Positions 1-7,487 of a stretch of DNA of 64,000 nt are shown here, one piece after another (position 1 is the stretch's first letter; every line of letters starts with the position of its first letter). The notes beneath the pieces are model-generated. The model was not told the DNA's origin. It did no database searches and saw only the letters and a program-made list of their open reading frames with translations. Location of the stretch: NCBI RefSeq assembly GCF_030315975.1, contig NZ_JASXSZ010000001.1, positions 1,140,980-1,204,979 of the forward strand, in the 5' to 3' direction. The DNA is from Microbacterium candidum. Its GTDB lineage: Bacteria > Actinomycetota > Actinomycetes > Actinomycetales > Microbacteriaceae. Position numbers and translations under genes: made by a program.

Positions 1-60
1 TCCCCCCCCCCCCGCGGGGGGGGGCCCGGGGGGGGGGGGGGGGGGGGGGGGGCCCCCCCC
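1..60. other. G/C homopolymer run, probable assembly artefact
   Basis: Almost every base is C or G, in long runs: a 12-base C run, then G runs of up to about 24 bases, then a closing C run. Normal sequence begins abruptly at about base 61. Poly-G of this kind is the known product of dark cycles on two-colour Illumina instruments and tends to end up at contig ends. I infer an artefact rather than biology; no gene or signal is assigned. Confidence 0.75.
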
Positions 61-118
61 ACTTCCGATTCTATGGGCGTGCCTGCAGAGCTGCCTGGCA
101 CGTTCCTTCGTCACGCGG

Positions 119-1273
119 TCACCGGATCACCGATGTCCACCGCCCGCTCTCTCCCGCCGCTAGCGCGGCGTCGTACAGGCGGTGGGTGCGTGCTGCCTCC
201 TGCGGAGTTGCGGCGCCGAAGCGGTCGCCCAGCTCGCCGGAACGCTCTGCCAGGTAGACCGCCCACATCTGCAGGATGGCGTCGGAGAATCCGGTCTCGA
301 AGATGCCACCAGTGACGGTCGGCCACACCGACTGGCTCCCGGCTTCGATGGCCGTCCAGCCCTGTTCGCGGCCCACGCCTGGCACGTCGGCGACGCTCAG
401 AACCTCGACGCGCTTCGGGTTGGAGGTCGCGAACCGGACACCGCCGGTCTTGCCGATCACCTCGAACACCCAGGTGTTCTTGTTGCCCGGTGCGATCCGC
501 TTGGTCTCGACCGTGAGCGGGAAACGGCCGTCGGGACCGTCGACCCAGCCCCACACCGTCGCATTCTCCCATGTATCGCACTCCTCCAGCTCGCCCGTTG
601 GGCCAGGTCTCTGCGGGACGAGGTTCTGAAGCACCGCCGTCAGCGACTCGGGCTCCCAACCCAGCCGCAGCGGGACGTGCCATGCGTGCATGCCGAGGTC
701 GTTCATGACCCCGGCTTCGCCGCAGTACTTCGCCTGCCGCTTCCAGTTGATCGGCTTGCTCTCGTCGAGGTCACTGGAGTGCAGGAAGGCGCTCCTGACC
801 TCGATGATCGGGCCGGCCGCGCCGGAGCGCACATAGTCGATTGCGCGCTGCGCGCCGGGGAAGAACGGCATCTCGCTCGAGCATCGGACGAAGCTCTCGG
901 GGTGCTCGGCCAACGCGCTGAGGATCAAGTCGGAGGCCTTGGTGTCGATTCCGAAGGGCTTCTCGGCGAGCAGATCCTTTCCCGCGCGGATGACATCCGT
1001 GTAGATCTGCTCGTGGAGATCGTGCCGTACGGCCACGTAGACGACGTCCACGTCCGGGTTCGAGAGCAGTTCGGCGTAGTCCGTCGTCGTCTGGGAGACG
1101 GTGTCGATCTGATCGAACCAGGACAGCGCGGCGGGATTGATGTCGCACACGGCCGTCAGGCGCGGGCGCACGGGATGGTCAACGAGGGCCGGCCAGCGCT
1201 GGATGGCCGCGGCGATCTCGCGGCCCATCAGGCCGCCCCCGATGATTCCGATCCCCACGTTCTGCGCGGTCAT
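119..1273 (-). CDS. Gfo/Idh/MocA family oxidoreductase
   Basis: A 384-residue NAD(P)-dependent sugar or polyol dehydrogenase-like protein. The N-terminal Rossmann motif GIGIIGGGLMG (about residues 7-17) and the AEKPFGID segment (about residues 104-111) with the family's EKP lysine are visible, followed by the usual C-terminal alpha/beta domain. Length is normal for the family. It starts with ATG inside the ATGA overlap with the upstream aldolase-like gene, so the two are translationally coupled and probably act on the same sugar. The substrate cannot be told from sequence. It ends close to the contig-like left end of the window, so further operon genes may be missing. Confidence 0.88.
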   Translation of the reverse strand: MTAQNVGIGIIGGGLMGREIAAAIQRWPALVDHPVRPRLTAVCDINPAALSWFDQIDTVSQTTTDYAELLSNPDVDVVYVAVRHDLHEQIYTDVIRAGKDLLAEKPFGIDTKASDLILSALAEHPESFVRCSSEMPFFPGAQRAIDYVRSGAAGPIIEVRSAFLHSSDLDESKPINWKRQAKYCGEAGVMNDLGMHAWHVPLRLGWEPESLTAVLQNLVPQRPGPTGELEECDTWENATVWGWVDGPDGRFPLTVETKRIAPGNKNTWVFEVIGKTGGVRFATSNPKRVEVLSVADVPGVGREQGWTAIEAGSQSVWPTVTGGIFETGFSDAILQMWAVYLAERSGELGDRFGAATPQEAARTHRLYDAALAAGESGRWTSVIR

Positions 1274-2112
1274 CGGGCGACCTCCTCGAGCGTCGCGAGA
1301 GCGGAGTCGATCGAGGCGCCCTCGTGGAGGATCCGCATGAGCGCAGCGGTGATGCCGGCGGGGTTGGGGTGCTGGACGATATTCCGTCCGTACACGATGC
1401 CCGACGCACCGGCGTCGAGGACCCGTGCGGTGCGCTCGAGCAGAGTGCGGTCGTCGACGCGGCCACCGCCGCGGACCAGTACCGGGATGCCGTCGGCGAC
1501 TTCGATCACGCGGGAGTACACGGACAGATCGTCCGCGGGGTCGGCCTTGATCAGGTCCGCCCCGAGCTCGACGGCCTGGCGGACCAGCGCAACGATCTTG
1601 TCGATGTCGCCGTCCACCGAGTACCCGCCTGCGTGCGAGTTGTCCTGCATGACGAGTGGCTCGATCATCAGTGGCATCCCGTAGCGGGTGGCCTCCTTAC
1701 GGAGGGCCATGATCGAGCGGATGTTTGCCTCCCGGATCTCCGGGTGACCCGGCAGCTGCATAAGGTTCACACAGACGGCCACGGCGTCGAGGCGAACGGC
1801 CTCCTCAATCGCATTCGGCACATGATGGCTGAAGATATGGGTGTCGAGGGGATTGCCGTAGACGTTGGCGACATCCGTCCGCATGACTAGCGACGGCTTG
1901 TCCTTGCCCGGGCGGGCCTGCAGTTTGCGCGACTGACCTAAAGTCAGCTGGATCGCGTCCGGCGCAGCTCCGACCAGGACGTCGATGACGTGCGACATGC
2001 TCTCAATGCCGTCGATGAAACTCGCCTCCCCGAAGAAGCCATGGTCGACGGCGACGTCGAGCGCGCGCCCGGACAAGGGATTGAACAACCGGTTCAAGCG
2101 GTAGGGCGTCAC
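1270..2112 (-). CDS. Class I aldolase-like protein (DeoC/FbaB/LsrF type)
   Basis: A 280-residue TIM-barrel protein resembling class I fructose-bisphosphate / LsrF-type aldolases. It opens with a DVAVDHGFF motif (about residues 20-28), contains an EPLVMQDN segment and a lysine in LIKADPADD at the position expected for Schiff-base chemistry, and ends with VRGGG and DAGASGIVYGRNI, a phosphate-binding-like glycine pattern. The start is GTG at 2112, behind AAGGAG spaced 8 bases away. The overlap with the Gfo/Idh/MocA gene suggests that a dehydrogenase and an aldolase process the same ketose. It could be a thiolase-like acyltransferase of the LsrF kind instead. Confidence 0.8.
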   Translation of the reverse strand: MTPYRLNRLFNPLSGRALDVAVDHGFFGEASFIDGIESMSHVIDVLVGAAPDAIQLTLGQSRKLQARPGKDKPSLVMRTDVANVYGNPLDTHIFSHHVPNAIEEAVRLDAVAVCVNLMQLPGHPEIREANIRSIMALRKEATRYGMPLMIEPLVMQDNSHAGGYSVDGDIDKIVALVRQAVELGADLIKADPADDLSVYSRVIEVADGIPVLVRGGGRVDDRTLLERTARVLDAGASGIVYGRNIVQHPNPAGITAALMRILHEGASIDSALATLEEVAR

Positions 2113-2184
2113 TGCGATAACTCCTTCATAACCTGCCCGGGGCTTTCCCGAGGCTCACGACATGTGACAGAGTAGTGCGAAGAA

Positions 2185-2194
2185 ACAACGTTGT
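2185..2194. promoter_or_regulatory. Palindromic operator ACAACGTTGT (LacI-type)
   Basis: A perfect 10-bp palindrome lies in the divergent promoter between the aldolase-like gene (minus, start 2112) and the kinase-isomerase fusion (plus, start 2220). The same core recurs at 7355-7366 and 7458-7467. CG-centred palindromes of this form are typical LacI-family operators; the regulator is not in the window. Confidence 0.65.
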
Positions 2195-2219
2195 CTATCG
2201 CGTCGTGAAAGGAGTCCGC

Positions 2220-4211
2220 GTGCGCAAAGTTGCGATCGCAGGACATATCTGTGTGGACCTGAGCCCCGGCCTGGGAGGACCCGCCGTGGTCGAACCGGGA
2301 GGCCTCGTCGACGTCGGCCCGCTCTCCATCGGGATGGGCGGCTGCGTGGCGAACACGGCACAGGCGATGACGCGCCTCGGCCACCCGGTCGTGGTCTACG
2401 CGACCGTCGGTGACGACGATCTCGGCAGTGTCGTGCGGCGCGAGCTGGCCGACTCCGACCTCATCGACGCGCACCTGCGGGTCGTTCCGCTCGCGACTTC
2501 GTACTCGCTCGTCATCGAGCAGCCCGGCGTCGACCGGGTCTTCTGGCATCACCTCGGCGCCAACGCCGCGGTGAGCGGATCAGAGATCGTCCTCGACAAC
2601 CTCGACCTCCTGCACGTCGGGTATCCGTCCCTGCTCCCGCCGCTGATCGCCGACGGCGGCACTGCGCTCTCAGCGCTGCTGGGCACGGCGAAGGCGGCCG
2701 CCGTGACGACGTCCGTCGACCTGGCCGTCGTCGACCGCGCCTCGGATGCCGGCGCCGTGGACTGGCGCGCGCTGCTGCGCTCAGTCGCACCCGGAATCGA
2801 CATCCTCACGCCGAGCCTCGATGACCTCACATCCGCGTACGGACTTCCGCGCGCCAACGATCTTGACTTGGCCGAACAGCTCGCCGACGAACTCATCTCG
2901 TGGGGTGTCGGCGTCGTCGCGATCTCGTGCGGATCGCTCGGCGTCGCCCTGCGCACCTCCGGGGCGGAACGGCTCCGCGACGCCGGGCGCGCGCTGGCCC
3001 CGCTCGCCGATCAATGGGCGGACGCCGCGCTGCGTGGTCCGATCACCCCGATGGCGTCGCTCCGGACGACCAACGGCGCAGGCGACGCCTCAACCGCCGG
3101 CCTCCTGTACGCAGTCTCCATGGGTGCGGGCCCGGCAGCGGCGCTCCAAGCGGCGGCGTCGAGCTCTGCGGCTCATATCTCAGCGATACCCGCCGCCGAG
3201 ACGGTCTTCGACGCCGACGCTCACAGGCCCTGGGTCCTCGAGACGAACCGACCGCCGGCGCGCTTCTACCGAGGAGGCGCGAAGATCGCCGCTTTCCGCG
3301 GCCTGCCCGATGCTCCTGAGTACACACCCGAGGATTGGGTCGGGTCCACGGTAGCTGTGCGGGGGCAGGAGGAGCATGGGCGTGCCATTCTCGTGAACGG
3401 CCGGTCGGTGGACGAAGCCGTCCGGTCGGCTCCGCGCGAGTGGCTCGGCCACGCCCACGTGGAGCGATTTGGTGCCGACCCCAAGCTGCTCGTGAAGCTC
3501 CTCGACGCCGGGCAGCGGCTCCCCGCACATGTGCACCCCGACGCCGAGTTCGCGCAACGCGCCGTCGACGCCGCCCATGGCAAGGCGGAGGCATGGCACA
3601 TCTTGGAGGGCGGGAGCGTGCACCTCGGGTTCACCGAGGATGTGGACCGCGAGCGACTGGGGGAGTTGGTCGCTTCCCAGGACACCAGCACGCTGCTCGG
3701 GATGATGCACGCCGTCGACGTCGCCGCAGGCGATCGGGTCTTCGTGCCGCCGCGGCTCGCCCATGCCATCGGCGAGGGCATCCTGCTCGTCGAGGTGCAA
3801 GAGCCGGAGGACCTCTCGATCCTCCTCGAATGGCAGGGCTTCGCGATCGACGGCGAGCGGGACGGGCACCTCGGCGTGGGCTTCGATCGGGCGCTGGACG
3901 CCGTCGACCGGAGCGCCCTGGCCGCGACGGAACTCGAGCTCCTGGTCCGGCGGGCCGGTGACGCGGCCACCGGGCTGCCGAGCGGCGCCGACGCCTACTT
4001 CCGGCTCGAGGCGCAGGATGTGCACGGCAAGGTGGAGCTGGGCGAGGGGTTCGCCGTGCTCGTCGTCACGGCCGGCGCGGTCACGCTCGCCTCGTTCGGC
4101 AACGCCGACCTCGCGCTGCGCTCCGGTGACACCGTTCTGGTTCCCGCCGGCGTACGGCGCCCGTCCCTCCATGGCGCGGGCGAGGTGCTCGTGGCGAGGC
4201 CGCCGAAGTGA
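2220..4211 (+). CDS. PfkB-family sugar kinase fused to a mannose-6-phosphate isomerase-like domain
   Basis: A 663-residue two-domain protein. Residues 1 to about 355 are a PfkB/ribokinase fold, with an AGHICVDLSP start, a GGCVANTAQAM substrate-binding segment and the catalytic TTNGAGDAS motif (Asp289). Residues about 370-663 resemble type I phosphomannose isomerase/cupin, with AHVHPD (His437, His439) and GKAEAWHILEG (Glu457) as probable metal ligands. I chose GTG 2220 because AAAGGAG (2208-2214) is correctly spaced; the upstream ATG at 2175 lies before the operator. The two activities would phosphorylate a sugar and isomerise the phosphate. The next gene overlaps it by GTGA. Confidence 0.85.
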   Translation: MRKVAIAGHICVDLSPGLGGPAVVEPGGLVDVGPLSIGMGGCVANTAQAMTRLGHPVVVYATVGDDDLGSVVRRELADSDLIDAHLRVVPLATSYSLVIEQPGVDRVFWHHLGANAAVSGSEIVLDNLDLLHVGYPSLLPPLIADGGTALSALLGTAKAAAVTTSVDLAVVDRASDAGAVDWRALLRSVAPGIDILTPSLDDLTSAYGLPRANDLDLAEQLADELISWGVGVVAISCGSLGVALRTSGAERLRDAGRALAPLADQWADAALRGPITPMASLRTTNGAGDASTAGLLYAVSMGAGPAAALQAAASSSAAHISAIPAAETVFDADAHRPWVLETNRPPARFYRGGAKIAAFRGLPDAPEYTPEDWVGSTVAVRGQEEHGRAILVNGRSVDEAVRSAPREWLGHAHVERFGADPKLLVKLLDAGQRLPAHVHPDAEFAQRAVDAAHGKAEAWHILEGGSVHLGFTEDVDRERLGELVASQDTSTLLGMMHAVDVAAGDRVFVPPRLAHAIGEGILLVEVQEPEDLSILLEWQGFAIDGERDGHLGVGFDRALDAVDRSALAATELELLVRRAGDAATGLPSGADAYFRLEAQDVHGKVELGEGFAVLVVTAGAVTLASFGNADLALRSGDTVLVPAGVRRPSLHGAGEVLVARPPK

Positions 4212-5203
4212 GCGGCGCACCGTCGCTGGCCGAGCTGCGCGAGCAGGGGCTGCTCGCCCACGACACCGCCGTGGCGACCGTCGTCGAGCGCCTCGGCCTC
4301 CCGGGCTCGGCCGATCACGTCCGGGTGCTCGACGCGGCTGTGGCGGGTGGGCTCCGCTTCGACGTGCTTCCCGCGCGCGGGTTCGACATCGGGCGGACGG
4401 AGTTCGCCGGTCTCCCGCTCGGGTGGGTCTCTCCGGTCGCCGACGCGAGACCGCTCGATCGGCCCGCGGGGAACGCGTGGATCGATCGCTTCACTGGCGG
4501 CCTCGTGGCCACGTGTGGTCTCCTGCACATCGGAGGTGAAGAAGGCGGGAACCCTCTGCACGGCGATATCGGTCACCGGCCGGCCTCAAACATACGGGTC
4601 GAGCCGGCGCGTGGCCGATCGCTTGCCCGGCTAAGTGCGGACATCGATGCTGCGTCGGTGTTCGGCCCATCCGTTCGGCTGGAACGGACCATCACGAGCG
4701 GCCTGCGCGAGGACGGCGCGGCATTCTTGCGCATCGCGGATCGAGCGGTCAACACGGGCGCCGTCCCGGTGCCGGTCCGGATCCTGTACCACGTGAACCT
4801 TGGGGCCCCGGCGGTCCTCCCGGGGACCCGCGTGGCCGTGGAGGCCGGGCGGCACGTCTTCCGCCAGCCGGTTGCCGAAGTGCCCGAGTGGAGCCGGATG
4901 CCCGACCCGACCTCCGTCATCACGGAGGCGGTCGTTCTGCACGACGAGCCCGCCCGGTCGCACGACGGTTGGAGCAGCTGCACCGTCAGCGGAGGACGGC
5001 TCGAGGTCGAGGTGAGCTGGCGCGCGGACACACTCCCGTACCTCCATCAGTGGATCCTCCCCACGCGAGGGCGGTGGGCACTAGGGATCGAGCCGTCGTC
5101 GCACCCGATGTTCGGCGCGGACGTAGCACCAGCGGACGACGCTCTCACGCCCGGTGACGACCGCAAGTTTGAGCTGGCCGTCGCCGTGCGCGACGCGGCC
5201 TGA
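4208..5203 (+). CDS. DUF4432 family protein (aldose 1-epimerase-like)
   Basis: A 331-residue protein of the galactose mutarotase-like beta-sandwich type annotated as DUF4432. Recognisable family features are the early RGFDIG segment (about residues 58-63), a CGLLHIGGEEGGNPLHGDIGH-like region around residues 99-119 with two histidines, and an aromatic C-terminal RWALGIEPS segment. The GTG start lies in the GTGA overlap with the kinase-isomerase gene, so the pair is one operon. By analogy it may interconvert sugar anomers or epimers feeding the kinase. The exact reaction is unknown. Confidence 0.8.
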   Translation: MSGAPSLAELREQGLLAHDTAVATVVERLGLPGSADHVRVLDAAVAGGLRFDVLPARGFDIGRTEFAGLPLGWVSPVADARPLDRPAGNAWIDRFTGGLVATCGLLHIGGEEGGNPLHGDIGHRPASNIRVEPARGRSLARLSADIDAASVFGPSVRLERTITSGLREDGAAFLRIADRAVNTGAVPVPVRILYHVNLGAPAVLPGTRVAVEAGRHVFRQPVAEVPEWSRMPDPTSVITEAVVLHDEPARSHDGWSSCTVSGGRLEVEVSWRADTLPYLHQWILPTRGRWALGIEPSSHPMFGADVAPADDALTPGDDRKFELAVAVRDAA

Positions 5204-5205
5204 GC

Positions 5206-7335
5206 TCAGGCCGAGGCGGACAGCCATTCCCACGCGCCCGAAGCGAGCTGGAGGTCGACGGTCGTGCCTGCGCCGGTGAACCGGATCGTCGCCTCCTGCG
5301 CCACATCGGTGCCGTTGTAGGCGACGAACCGGCCAGGTGTTCCGGCCCGGCCGGGATCCGGATCCGCGTTCAGCACCATGACCTGCGGATTGTCGGACAC
5401 GGCAAGAGCATCCCAGAGAAGATGCGCCCAATACAGCCAACCCGCGCCGTAAATCTCCTGCCCGATGGAACCGCCCGAGCGCGCGCCGTCCAGCATCGGG
5501 AGCTCCTCGAACGGAATGTGAGGGAGGGTGAATGAGTCCGGTTCCGACCCGAACGCGGGGAGGAATCCGACGTTGACGCGGCGTGCGCGGTCGAGCACGC
5601 GTAGGAGGCCGCGCGGGTCGCGCTCGCGGTCCACAACGCTCGCCAGGCGCACCGCCACCTCGACATCCTCGAAGAACGCGGGATAGACGATGCCCGTGCA
5701 AGCTTGGAACATGCCGATCCGGGCCCCGCGCACCGCGCCGACGGGCAGCGGGTCGTCATACCAGTACATGGCGCGGAGGGTCTGCGCGAGGAAGTACTCG
5801 CGGAGCTCGGCCCACTCTCCGCCGGGCTCCTGGCGCGCGAGCTCGTCCGCAGCGACCATCGCGTGGGGCGCAAGGACCGCCTCCTGCGGAACGTCGTCGA
5901 TGTGCAGATTGGCGAGGGCGCGCAGCGCCCGCCTAGCCTCCTCGGTGTAGCGCTCGGGATCAGACTCGGATGCTGCGAGGCTCGCCATGAGCATCGCGTA
6001 CGTCCCTGCTGATCCCGCGTTGCCTCCTGGTCCGAGCTTGGCGAGTGCGCTCTTGTCGAATGAGAGCGGGAAGTTGTATCCGACGCGGTGTGCCAACGGG
6101 ATGAGCACCGACTCTATCTCGGCGAGGATCCGCTCGCGGAGTTCCGACTCCCCGTAGAGATACCAGGTGTCGGCGAGCAGATACACGTACTGCCACGTGC
6201 CCATCTCCGTCTGCGCGTCGTGGCGGCCGGAGAGGATGCGGGAACGTGGATCGGCGGCCTCCCGTGTGGCGAAGTCGTCGACCCGATCGGTAAGCTTCGC
6301 GAGCTCTGACTGCGCGGTCGTCGCGCGGAGGAGCTGTAACGGGCGGAGCAGCCAGAGGGCGGCATCGAGGCACGGCCCGTCGCCGTTCCAGGTCTCACCC
6401 TTGGCGGCGAAGGCGGCGGACCAGGCATCGGAGCGCGCGTCGACGTAGGCGAGCAGATAGTCGCCGAGGTCGTCGCTGCGCCATGCGAGGCCGTCGCTCA
6501 TGAGCTCGCCGGCCGCGCTCGCTGCGGCATCCGCCCAGGCGCCCGGCGAGCCGTGCCACTCATCGGTCGGGGTGTCCACCAGCCGCAGGCAGTCCGCGAC
6601 CAACTGCCGAAGGGCGTCCTGCTCGGTGGGGGAGACGCCGCCGAGATCGTCGCGCCGGCGGGCGGCGACGTACCAGCGGAGGACATGGCGTCCGCGAGGG
6701 AAGCTTCGCATCCGCGCCGGTGCCGTGCCGATGAAGCCGAACTCCGCAGACGGTTCCGGGCGGAATGACCGAACCACGCCGCACGTGTATTCGTAGAGGC
6801 GGAGTGCGGAGTCCTCCCCGAACCAAGTGGATGCGCCGAGGTCGACGAACAGCTCGAGCTCGCATCGGCGGTACGGGTCGAAGTAGTACGCGCCGGGGAA
6901 GTCGTTCCCCGCCGCGCTCCGGTTCCAGGTCGACGGCGCGGAGACGTTCGTCGTGAACCAGAAGTGATTACCGCGCTCGTACGGCGGGAGGGCCCCGAGA
7001 TCGAACTGGATTCCCGGTTGCGGCGCATCGTGTCCGATATCGAAGCCGTCGGAGTCGATGGTCAGCTCGAACGCCAGCCACCCGGTGGTGGTCTCCACGG
7101 CAAGGCGCCAGACGAAGGGTCGGTTCGTTCCAACCCCGCTTAGAGTCGCGGTCGCACCCTCGACGCCGCGCGACTGCGTGGTCAGCGCGAAGGCTTCGCC
7201 GGAAAGGATCGGCGCCGGCACGGTGGCCGACGACCATCCACCGACGGCCGTCTTGACGTCGACCGAGATCGTCGTCCCTCTGGCGCTGGTACAGACGGCG
7301 ACCCGGAACTCGCCGGTTGAGGAGGTGATGTACAT
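5206..7335 (-). CDS. Uncharacterised 709-residue protein, possible helical-toroid glycosidase
   Basis: No catalytic motif was recognised. The N-terminal 250 residues look beta-rich, and the remainder is a series of aromatic-rich helices (for example WQYVYLLADTWYLYGE and IGQEIYGAGWLYWAHLLW) as in (alpha/alpha)6 carbohydrate-active enzymes. There is no signal peptide or membrane segment, so it should be cytoplasmic. It converges tail to tail with the DUF4432 gene (2 bases apart) and is divergent from the Tat-exported protein at 7488, with two palindromic operators between them. Context suggests processing of an oligosaccharide imported by the cell; a polysaccharide lyase or phosphorylase fold is equally possible. 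Confidence 0.75.
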   Translation of the reverse strand: MYITSSTGEFRVAVCTSARGTTISVDVKTAVGGWSSATVPAPILSGEAFALTTQSRGVEGATATLSGVGTNRPFVWRLAVETTTGWLAFELTIDSDGFDIGHDAPQPGIQFDLGALPPYERGNHFWFTTNVSAPSTWNRSAAGNDFPGAYYFDPYRRCELELFVDLGASTWFGEDSALRLYEYTCGVVRSFRPEPSAEFGFIGTAPARMRSFPRGRHVLRWYVAARRRDDLGGVSPTEQDALRQLVADCLRLVDTPTDEWHGSPGAWADAAASAAGELMSDGLAWRSDDLGDYLLAYVDARSDAWSAAFAAKGETWNGDGPCLDAALWLLRPLQLLRATTAQSELAKLTDRVDDFATREAADPRSRILSGRHDAQTEMGTWQYVYLLADTWYLYGESELRERILAEIESVLIPLAHRVGYNFPLSFDKSALAKLGPGGNAGSAGTYAMLMASLAASESDPERYTEEARRALRALANLHIDDVPQEAVLAPHAMVAADELARQEPGGEWAELREYFLAQTLRAMYWYDDPLPVGAVRGARIGMFQACTGIVYPAFFEDVEVAVRLASVVDRERDPRGLLRVLDRARRVNVGFLPAFGSEPDSFTLPHIPFEELPMLDGARSGGSIGQEIYGAGWLYWAHLLWDALAVSDNPQVMVLNADPDPGRAGTPGRFVAYNGTDVAQEATIRFTGAGTTVDLQLASGAWEWLSASA

Positions 7336-7354
7336 AAAAGTCCCCGATCAGACG

Positions 7355-7366
7355 AACAACGTTGTT
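7355..7366. promoter_or_regulatory. Palindromic operator AACAACGTTGTT
   Basis: A perfect 12-bp palindrome 20 bases upstream of the minus-strand gene that starts at 7335. It shares its ten-base core exactly with 2185-2194 and nearly with 7458-7467, so these three promoters are probably co-regulated by a LacI-type repressor. Confidence 0.65.
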
Positions 7367-7457
7367 TAACTTTTCGGCGCAATTGTCGGGGAATGACGCG
7401 AGCGCGGCGATCGCCCTCTTGATCTCCGAGCGCGCGTGGCTCATGCTAGTGGGCGAA

Positions 7458-7467
7458 ACAACGTTAT
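7458..7467. promoter_or_regulatory. Operator-like site ACAACGTTAT
   Basis: One mismatch from the ACAACGTTGT palindrome, with the same GAAACAACGTT left flank seen at 2181-2192. It lies 20 bases before the GTG of the exported protein at 7488, just ahead of its GAGGAGG ribosome-binding site. Confidence 0.55.
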
Positions 7468-7487
7468 CTCAATGAGGAGGAGCGCGC

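Noticed and set aside
182..1684. 500-residue plus-strand open frame
   Set aside because: It is antisense to the Gfo/Idh/MocA and aldolase-like genes, with no coherent protein features.
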